This document shows positions 14,761 to 17,203 of a stretch of 17,203 bases of DNA, one piece after another (position 1 is the stretch's first letter; every line of letters starts with the position of its first letter). The translations under genes and the position numbers were made by a program. The stretch covers positions 1-17,203 of the forward strand of contig CAJKFC010000036.1 of assembly GCA_905199135.1 (NCBI GenBank). Direction: 5' to 3'. This DNA is from an uncultured Eubacteriales bacterium (GTDB taxonomy: Bacteria > Bacillota > Clostridia > Oscillospirales > Butyricicoccaceae). The notes under the pieces were generated by a model, which saw only the letters and a program-made list of their open reading frames with translations, was not told the DNA's origin and did not search any database.

Positions 14761-15320
14761 TGGAAAATAATGTAAAAACCATACTTCTCGTGGGCGTCGG
14801 CGGCCAGGGCACCATACTGGTCAGCAAGCTGCTTACGGCAGGACTTATAAAGGCGGGATTTGATGTCAAGATGAGCGAAGTCCACGGCATGGCTCAGCGC
14901 GGCGGCTCGGTCTCCACCCAGGTGAGATACGGCGACAAGGTCTATTCCCCCATTGTGGGCAAGGGCGGCGCCGATATTCTGGTGGCTTTTGAGCAGATGG
15001 AGGCTCTGAGGTGGATAGACTACCTCAAAAAGGACGGCACAGCCGTCGTGGCAGACACGGCTCTCCCCTCCCTCACCACAGCCATAGGTGCGGAAAAATA
15101 CCCCGAGGGCTGCCTTGACGAGATGAAAAGGCTTGTCAAAACAGTGGTGGTCAGCGCCGACAAAATTGCCAGGGAAAAGGGCAACCCGAGAGGCGCCAAC
15201 ATAGTGCTGCTCTCGGCGCTCATAAAGGAGTTCGGTTTGGACTTCATCGACTGGAAAGAGGTCTTTAAAGAGGTGCTCCCTCCCAAGATTTTGGACATGA
15301 ACCTCAAGCTTTTGGACTGA
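14760..15320 (+). CDS. iorB: Indolepyruvate ferredoxin oxidoreductase, beta subunit
   Basis: This is 186 residues, with the ATG at 14760 sharing one base with the iorA stop (TAATG) behind GGAGG, so the two subunits are translationally coupled. It is the gamma-type domain of the 2-oxoacid:ferredoxin oxidoreductase family: TILLVGVGGQGTILVSKLL at 7-25, SEVHGMAQRGGSVSTQVRYG at 39-58, ILVAFEQMEALRW at 73-85, and NPRGANIVLLSAL near residue 140. It forms the CoA-binding partner of IorA. The length is normal. It ends the operon; a strong terminator starts six bases beyond its stop. Confidence 0.95.
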   Translation: MENNVKTILLVGVGGQGTILVSKLLTAGLIKAGFDVKMSEVHGMAQRGGSVSTQVRYGDKVYSPIVGKGGADILVAFEQMEALRWIDYLKKDGTAVVADTALPSLTTAIGAEKYPEGCLDEMKRLVKTVVVSADKIAREKGNPRGANIVLLSALIKEFGLDFIDWKEVFKEVLPPKILDMNLKLLD

Positions 15321-15325
15321 TAAAT

Positions 15326-15360
15326 AAAACCGAAACGCGAAAACCGCGTTTCGGTTTTTT
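15326..15360 (+). terminator. Rho-independent terminator of buk-ptb-iorAB
   Basis: A 14-bp perfect stem (AAAACCGAAACGCG/CGCGTTTCGGTTTT) with loop AAAAC at 15340-15344 is followed by a T tract ending at 15360. It sits six bases after the iorB stop. Confidence 0.93.
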
Positions 15361-15363
15361 ATC

Positions 15364-15530
15364 GCAGATGCAAAATCTGCACCCGTAGGGAACGGCTGAA
15401 ATGCCGTTCCGCCCGGCGGCGAGTGCCGCCGCACCGAGCGGAGCAATTTATTTGCGACAGCGAGTATTCAATTAAATGGGTACCCTGTCGGTATCACCGA
15501 CAGGGATAAAACGGCTGAAATGCCGTTCCG
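15364..15530. repeat. Cluster of palindromic intergenic repeats
   Basis: Five hairpins follow one another: GCAGAT/ATCTGC (15364-15380); GGAACGGC-TGAAAT-GCCGTTCC (15389-15410); CGGCGGC-GAGT-GCCGCCG (15414-15431); CCCTGTCGGT-ATC-ACCGACAGGG (15483-15505); and AACGGC-TGAAAT-GCCGTT (15510-15527), a second copy of the second hairpin. The block 15385-15405 is identical to 2233-2253, and the GAGT-loop hairpin and TATTCAATT motif are shared with 2402-2435. There is no coding frame. It looks like a REP- or MITE-like dispersed family. Confidence 0.75.
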
Positions 15531-15566
15531 CAAAGCCATTTTTTAAAACAAAACGAGAGGTGTAAA

Positions 15567-15818
15567 ATGGAATATTCCGAAATATATGTCGGGCGCATAA
15601 GGGAGCTTTGCAGGCAGAGGGGAATATCGATAAACAAGCTGTCCGACATGAGCGGCGTAAAGCAGTCGACCCTCGACAACATCGTGAGAGGGCTTACCAA
15701 AAACCCGAGAGTGAAAACTCTCCACAGGATCGCCCTCGCCTTTAACATGACCCTCTCCGAGTTTCTCGATTTTGAGGAGCTGAATGAATATTCTTTTGAA
15801 GACAGCGAGGAAAACTGA
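15567..15818 (+). CDS. Small XRE-family helix-turn-helix regulator
   Basis: This encodes 83 residues starting at 15567 behind GAGAGGTG. Nearly the whole protein is one XRE/Cro-CI HTH domain: GRIRELCRQRGISINKLSDM (about 9-28), the recognition region SGVKQSTLDNIVRGLT (29-44), then VKTLHRIALAFNMTLSEFLD (49-68). A short acidic tail rich in Glu, Asp and Ser follows. There is no second sensing domain. It should bind a DNA operator as a dimer. Its target is not visible; it may control the ABC-F gene whose promoter begins six bases past its stop, or its own gene. I found no clear promoter for it; the iorB terminator separates it from the operon upstream. The regulator call is firm, the target is open. 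Confidence 0.88.
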   Translation: MEYSEIYVGRIRELCRQRGISINKLSDMSGVKQSTLDNIVRGLTKNPRVKTLHRIALAFNMTLSEFLDFEELNEYSFEDSEEN

Positions 15819-15823
15819 AGCCT

Positions 15824-15852
15824 TTGACATATGCTCCATAAGATGGTATAAT
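15824..15852 (+). promoter_or_regulatory. Perfect-consensus sigma-A promoter for leader peptide and ABC-F gene
   Basis: TTGACA (15824-15829), exactly 17 bases, then TATAAT (15847-15852): a full match in both boxes. The start is expected near 15859, leaving a leader of about 220 bases before the ABC-F ATG. Such a strong promoter in front of a terminator hairpin suggests constant initiation with control by attenuation. Confidence 0.9.
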
Positions 15853-15883
15853 ATCGGTAAGATTTGAAGAGAGAGGTGAAAAG

Positions 15884-15907
15884 ATGCGCAAAAATTCCTG
15901 CAGATAA
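15884..15907 (+). CDS. Seven-residue leader peptide MRKNSCR
   Basis: An ATG at 15884, preceded by GAGAGGTGAAAAG, opens a frame of seven codons (MRKNSCR) with a TAA stop. It lies between a consensus promoter and a terminator in front of an ABC-F gene. In known ABC-F and MLS resistance genes, antibiotic stalling of a ribosome on such a short frame changes RNA folding. Its codons TCC-TGC-AGA (CCTGCAG, 15897-15903) are complementary to 15948-15953 (TGCAGG) and, with one wobble, to the left arm of the terminator (CTGCGGG, 16021-16027). Ribosome position could therefore switch the fold. It is inferred from position and ribosome site; expression is unproven. Confidence 0.6.
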   Translation: MRKNSCR

Positions 15908-16050
15908 AGAGTATAAGGCCCTGCGGCTTTGCGCCGCCGCGCCCTTTTGCAGGAGAGCTTTGCGTTTTTCGCCCCGAATACAGGCCGTACCCTTTTGGGG
16001 AGGGCATTTTGCCGTGACGGCTGCGGGATTGCTTTCCCGCAGCCTTATTT
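15908..16050 (+). promoter_or_regulatory. Attenuator with intrinsic terminator upstream of the ABC-F gene
   Basis: The terminator is GGCTGCGGGA (16019-16028), loop TTGCTT, TCCCGCAGCC (16035-16044), then TTATTTTATTT. Upstream lie competing partners: GCGGC/GCCGC (15923-15937), CCTGC (15920-15924) against GCAGG (15949-15953), and CCTGCGGC (15920-15927) against the terminator left arm with two G-U pairs. The terminator ends about 30 bases before the gene's ribosome site (AAAGGAG), so readthrough is needed for expression. The exact antiterminator fold cannot be fixed by eye. Confidence 0.7.
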
Positions 16051-16077
16051 TATTTAAACGGCGAAAGGAGACTGTAT

Positions 16078-17203
16078 ATGTCACTCATAAAGATAGAAAA
16101 TCTCACATTTTCATACCCCTCGTCCTTTGACAGCGTCTTTGAAAATGTCAGCTTTCAGATAGACACCCGATGGAGACTGGGAGTAATCGGCAGAAACGGA
16201 CGGGGAAAGACCACATTTTTAAAGCTTCTCATGGGGCAGTATGAATACGGCGGCTCGATAATATCCTCGGAAAAGTTTGAGTATTTCCCCTATTCCATTG
16301 GAAATCCCCGGGACACGGGCGAAGAGGTGGTGAGAAAGCTGCGTCCCGAAATCGAAAGATGGGAGACAGAAAGAGAGCTTTCCCTCATGGACACCGACCT
16401 TTCGGTGCTGGACAGACCGTTCTGCACCCTTTCGGGAGGAGAAAAGACCAAACTTCTGCTGGCAGTCCTGTTTTTGAGGGAGGGCGCATTCCCCCTGATC
16501 GACGAGCCCACCAACCATCTGGACGAGAGGGGCAGACAGACGGTGGCGTCCTATCTCAGCAAAAAGCGCGGGTTTATGCTGGTGTCCCACGACAGGCGTT
16601 TTCTGGACGGCTGCGCCGACAGGATACTGGCCTTTACGAAAACAGGCATAGAGGTGCAGAAAGGCAATTTTTCCTCGTGGTTTGAGGGCTTTCAAAAGGC
16701 ACAGCAGGCCGAGGAACTGAAAAATCAGAGACTCAAAAAGGACATAGCGAGGCTCAATTTGTCGGCCGAAAGGGCCTCGGCATGGTCGGACAAGACCGAA
16801 GCATCGAAATACGGAGACGGCAGCGTCGACAAGGGCTATGTGGGACACAAGGCCGCCAAGCTTATGAAGCGCTCCAAGGCCATAGAGCAGCGCAGGATAA
16901 AGGCGGCAGAGCAAAAGTCGGAGCTTTTGAAAAACGCCGAGACCGCCGAGGATTTAAAGATATTCCCCCTCTCCCACCACAGCGGCACAGTGGTGTCCTT
17001 TCAAAAGGCGGCGCCCATGGCGGGAGGCAGAGAGGTGTGCGCTCCCCTGACCTTCGAGGTCAAAAGAGGGGAATGTGTCGCCCTGACGGGGCCCAACGGC
17101 TGCGGCAAGAGCACAGCCCTTAAACTGGCGGCGGGAACGGGCGGAGAGTACAGAGGTGAAATACGAATGCCCTCGGGTCTCATCGTCTCCTATGTGCCCC
17201 AGG
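16078..17203 (+). CDS. ABC-F ribosomal protection protein, Lsa/CplR-like (cut by window end)
   Basis: The first 375 residues are visible; the gene runs off the right edge. The start ATG at 16078 follows AAAGGAG. The first ATPase has Walker A IGRNGRGKTT at 37-46, signature LSGGEKTK at 118-125, Walker B FPLIDEPTNHLD around D142/E143, and switch His in LVSHDRRFLD. An inter-domain linker at about 205-300 is rich in Lys, Arg, Glu and Ala, with WSDKTEASKYGD and HKAAKLMKRSKAIEQRR. The second Walker A is GPNGCGKST at 338-346. There are no membrane segments, as expected for ABC-F. The text around WETERELSL, SGGEKTKLLLA and MKRSKAIEQR closely resembles the Lsa group and clostridial CplR, which bind the ribosomal E site and dislodge lincosamides, streptogramin A and pleuromutilins. 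That activity is inferred from the family. The leader peptide and attenuator upstream support antibiotic-inducible expression. Confidence 0.88.
   Translation, partial: MSLIKIENLTFSYPSSFDSVFENVSFQIDTRWRLGVIGRNGRGKTTFLKLLMGQYEYGGSIISSEKFEYFPYSIGNPRDTGEEVVRKLRPEIERWETERELSLMDTDLSVLDRPFCTLSGGEKTKLLLAVLFLREGAFPLIDEPTNHLDERGRQTVASYLSKKRGFMLVSHDRRFLDGCADRILAFTKTGIEVQKGNFSSWFEGFQKAQQAEELKNQRLKKDIARLNLSAERASAWSDKTEASKYGDGSVDKGYVGHKAAKLMKRSKAIEQRRIKAAEQKSELLKNAETAEDLKIFPLSHHSGTVVSFQKAAPMAGGREVCAPLTFEVKRGECVALTGPNGCGKSTALKLAAGTGGEYRGEIRMPSGLIVSYVPQ

Noticed and set aside
14589..15446. 285-residue open frame antisense to iorA/iorB
   Set aside because: It is the shadow of two firmly identified genes and runs through their terminator; the product has no recognisable domain.
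15364..15530. CRISPR array
   Set aside because: The repeats are palindromes of differing sequence and spacing, without regular spacers; no cas genes are present.
15864..16130. 88-residue frame through the attenuator
   Set aside because: It begins at a weak TTG, crosses the terminator hairpin and enters the ABC-F gene out of frame.
16219..16914. 231-residue antisense frame over the ABC-F gene
   Set aside because: The plus strand carries clear Walker, signature and Walker B motifs; the antisense frame has none.

Overview
The window looks like chromosomal DNA of an anaerobic, low-to-medium GC Clostridia bacterium (Firmicutes/Bacillota, plausibly Oscillospirales or a relative). This rests on strong AGGAGG-type ribosome sites, consensus sigma-A promoters, a butyrate kinase/phosphotransbutyrylase pair, an oxygen-sensitive indolepyruvate:ferredoxin oxidoreductase and an Lsa/CplR-like ABC-F gene. 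All assignments come from reading the sequence and recalling families; no search was run.

Layout. (1) 61-1891, minus strand: an SPFH protein ending in two zinc ribbons, followed by a four-helix membrane protein, behind a promoter at 1970-1998. (2) 1892-2529: a gene-free stretch packed with palindromes and mosaic repeats, ending in a strong terminator. (3) 2530-10755, minus strand: a seven-gene, tightly coupled operon from a promoter at 10817-10845. In transcription order it holds a FemX-like aminoacyl-tRNA-dependent transferase, a MurE-like ligase of the lysine-type clade, an ATP-grasp ligase, a 62-residue unknown protein, a Wzx/MOP flippase, a MurF-like ligase with a polytopic membrane N-terminus, and a METTL25-like methyltransferase. 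(4) 10944-15360, plus strand: buk-ptb-iorA-iorB, reading divergently from the operon in region 3 and closed by a terminator. (5) 15361-15540: repeats of the same family as region 2. (6) 15567-17203, plus strand: a small XRE regulator, then a perfect-consensus promoter, a seven-codon leader peptide, a terminator-type attenuator and an Lsa/CplR-like ABC-F gene that runs off the window.

How the genes fit together. Region 3 contains what is needed to extend a muropeptide-like stem (MurE-like, MurF-like), add a branch amino acid (ATP-grasp and/or FemX) and flip a lipid-linked product. The MurF-like enzyme lacks the normal UDP-MurNAc-peptide-binding N-terminal domain and is built into the membrane instead, so this may be a second, specialised envelope-polymer pathway. 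That is the best candidate here for an undescribed system. Region 4 plausibly converts aryl- or branched 2-oxo acids to acyl-CoA, then acyl-phosphate, then ATP plus a free acid, with reduced ferredoxin as co-product. Region 6 looks like antibiotic-inducible ribosome protection controlled by attenuation.
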